7,532 bases of DNA from an uncultured Cocleimonas sp. (GTDB taxonomy: Bacteria; Pseudomonadota; Gammaproteobacteria; Thiotrichales; Thiotrichaceae): NCBI GenBank assembly GCA_937974135.1, contig CALJIH010000104.1:1-7532 (forward strand), given 5' to 3'. The notes under the pieces are model-generated. The model was not told the origin of the DNA, did no database searches, and saw only the letters and a list, made by a program, of their open reading frames with translations. Made by a program: the position numbers and the translations under genes. Positions 5,916 through 7,532 of the stretch are shown here, in pieces (position 1 is the stretch's first letter; each line of letters starts with the position of its first letter).

Positions 5916-7213
5916 TTATTCGATTGCTTGCGATGCTCTTTGTACTATCGATTTTCATCCCTGTAGAATTTCATGTGTTGCTAGGCACATTACGTTTAGA
6001 GTCATATAGAATCGTGCTTGCTCTAGCATTAATATATGCATTTATCAATCTTAGAAAGGTACTGGAACAAGCTGATTTAATTGATATTTTACTCTTGTCC
6101 TTTGTCATCCTTGCAACCATCAGCCTGATATATAATCACGGCTTAAAAGATGGCATAGAATCATCGGGTATTTTAATCATTGAAATACTAGGTGCGTTTT
6201 ATCTCGCAAGGCTCTTTATCACAACACCCAAAAGCTACTATCAAATCAACATATGGTTTGCGACCATATTAGCCGTTTTACTAGTATTCTCCTTATACGA
6301 AGCCTTTGCAAAGCACAGAATTCTGCATGAATGGGCAAAAGTTATCACGGGCAATGATTCATTAGATTATCGACTGTATACGCATTACTACATACGTTTA
6401 GGCATAATGCGAACCACAAATTTATTTGCGCATCCAATTTTATATGGAACGATAGGAGCAATATTCTTCCCATTTATCGTATTGCTTGCGTTTTATAAAT
6501 TTAAGTTAAGTAATGCATTAAAAGCTGTGGCCATTTTTATCGGGATGATGACAACCTTATCCTCAGCACCCTTATTATCCATAGGCTTTCAAGGCATGAC
6601 AGCAGTACTTACAAAGTTCTGGCATGGGAGCCAACGCTTTTGGATTGGCTTTGGTTTTTTCGCATTAAGCGCAATGATATTGATTAATGCTTTATCAAAT
6701 CGTGGTTTCTTTGCGATTCTGATTTCATACCTAACTTTTAACCCTGTGACTGGCTATTACCGATTACTTCAATGGGAGTATTCCATGGATGACATTATGG
6801 ATAACCCATTGTTTGGTATTGGTCTGAACGATTGGACCCGTCCTGATTGGATGAATAACAGTATAGACAGCTTCTGGCTATTAATGACCATGCAGCACGG
6901 CATCATTGCTAGCTTTATCTTATTGTTTGTATGTTTGTATGCTGTTTTTCATGTCCTAAATAGATTGCACAAACATAAGAAAGAAAGTCGATGGATGGTA
7001 GAATCTTGGATTTTAGCCTTTATGGCGTTAATCTTGATTGGCTTCACGGTAGATTATTTTGGTAAAATTCAGCCGCTTTTCTTCTTTGTACTCGGTTCCA
7101 TTGGCTGGGCTAGAAATCACGACAAAATCAATCAAACTGTTGAACGATTGGTTAGGAAAGCAAAAACAATAAGTACTTCAGATAAAACCATGCACGATAA
7201 GGGGAATGCATGA
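5912..7213 (+). CDS. O-antigen polymerase/ligase family (Wzy/WaaL-like) membrane protein
   Basis: A 433-residue integral membrane protein with about ten or more hydrophobic helices. The signature GIMRTTNLFAHPILYGT (164-180) and the large extracytoplasmic loop YYRLLQWE (282-289) to NPLFGIGLNDW (298-308) match the O-antigen ligase/Wzy family, in which conserved Arg and His residues of such loops act in glycan transfer. Likely candidates here are R284 and H174. Next to a Wzx-like gene, the polymerase role is more likely than lipid A-core ligase, but the fold is shared and sequence alone does not decide. AGGGA at 5898-5902 lies nine bases before the ATG, and the start overlaps the flippase stop (ATGA). 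The C-terminal tail is cytoplasmic-like and basic. It overlaps the next gene by four bases. Confidence 0.85.
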   Translation: MIIRLLAMLFVLSIFIPVEFHVLLGTLRLESYRIVLALALIYAFINLRKVLEQADLIDILLLSFVILATISLIYNHGLKDGIESSGILIIEILGAFYLARLFITTPKSYYQINIWFATILAVLLVFSLYEAFAKHRILHEWAKVITGNDSLDYRLYTHYYIRLGIMRTTNLFAHPILYGTIGAIFFPFIVLLAFYKFKLSNALKAVAIFIGMMTTLSSAPLLSIGFQGMTAVLTKFWHGSQRFWIGFGFFALSAMILINALSNRGFFAILISYLTFNPVTGYYRLLQWEYSMDDIMDNPLFGIGLNDWTRPDWMNNSIDSFWLLMTMQHGIIASFILLFVCLYAVFHVLNRLHKHKKESRWMVESWILAFMALILIGFTVDYFGKIQPLFFFVLGSIGWARNHDKINQTVERLVRKAKTISTSDKTMHDKGNA

Positions 7214-7532
7214 GAGCACGCTTTGTAAATCAAAAAATGTTCATGACTTTGGTTGGAATTCGTAATTCCTTACTTTATGCAAGAACCTGGTATTACCGAA
7301 CCGTTTATGGAATGAATATCGCTCCAGATGTCCGCTTGTCTTTTAAAAGCCGCATCGACAAAACAAATCCAAAAGGATTAACTATTGGTGAAAAAACCAT
7401 GGTGGCATTTGATGCCATTATACTCTCTCATGACTATGCATCACGTCGACATGCTGCCAAAACAGTCATTGGTAAACATTGCTTTATCGGCTGTGGTTCT
7501 ATCATTATGCCTAATATTACGCTTGGCGACAG
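7210..7532 (+). CDS. Hexapeptide-repeat acyltransferase, 5' part only
   Basis: The reading frame is open from ATG 7210 to the window edge (107 codons plus two bases), so the 3' end is missing. AAGGGGA at 7199-7205 is a strong Shine-Dalgarno four bases before the ATG, and the start overlaps the previous stop by four bases. After an N-terminal segment rich in Arg and Tyr, the protein has left-handed beta-helix repeats: LTIGEKTMVAFDAIILSHDY (57-76) and VIGKHCFIGCGSIIMPNITLGD (86-107, split in two coils). This pattern belongs to the xenobiotic/WcaF-type O-acetyltransferases, with H74 of SHDY a likely catalytic histidine. It probably acetylates a sugar of the polysaccharide using acetyl-CoA. An N-acyltransferase for an amino-sugar nucleotide is an alternative. 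Confidence 0.85.
   Translation, partial: MRARFVNQKMFMTLVGIRNSLLYARTWYYRTVYGMNIAPDVRLSFKSRIDKTNPKGLTIGEKTMVAFDAIILSHDYASRRHAAKTVIGKHCFIGCGSIIMPNITLGD

Overview
The window is about 7.5 kb of AT-rich bacterial DNA, most likely from a gammaproteobacterium. That assignment is an inference: it rests on the pairing of a DUF3429 membrane protein and an endonuclease I-family nuclease with a Wzx/Wzy-type surface polysaccharide locus, and no taxonomic marker is present. The genes are tightly packed and no non-coding stretch reaches 300 bases.

Left part (1-1636): two unrelated single genes. A DUF3429 five-helix membrane protein lies on the minus strand (155-631), and an endonuclease I-type HNH nuclease with no visible signal peptide lies on the plus strand (863-1474). 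The three gaps around them each contain one copy of the same 16-bp sequence, ACACCCCCCTACTTTT (108-123, 699-714, 1486-1501). All three copies face the same way and each is followed, after 6 variable bases, by TTTT. I cannot name this repeat. It looks like a REP-like or other dispersed intergenic element, and each interval between copies holds exactly one gene.

Right part (1637-7532, continuing past the window): one co-directional run of polysaccharide genes. In order it has rmlA (dTDP-glucose synthesis), a class I methyltransferase with an N-terminal zinc-ribbon-like motif, a two-subunit Alg14/Alg13-type (PssD/PssE-type) glycosyltransferase, a Wzx-like flippase, a Wzy/O-antigen ligase-family membrane protein, and the start of a hexapeptide-repeat acyltransferase. 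Four of the six junctions overlap by 1 or 4 bases, which points to an operon with coupled translation. Inferred logic: RmlA supplies dTDP-glucose for a dTDP-sugar, the glycosyltransferase pair adds a sugar to a lipid-linked oligosaccharide, the methyl- and acyltransferases decorate it, the flippase exports the unit and the Wzy-like protein polymerises it. The initiating transferase, rmlB/C/D, Wzz and further glycosyltransferases are not in the window.

Points for a second look are the triplicated intergenic repeat, a perfect 13-bp inverted repeat just inside the flippase gene, a 7-6-7 dyad overlapping a possible -10 box upstream of rmlA, the missing signal peptide on the nuclease, and a G7 tract in the Alg14-like gene.
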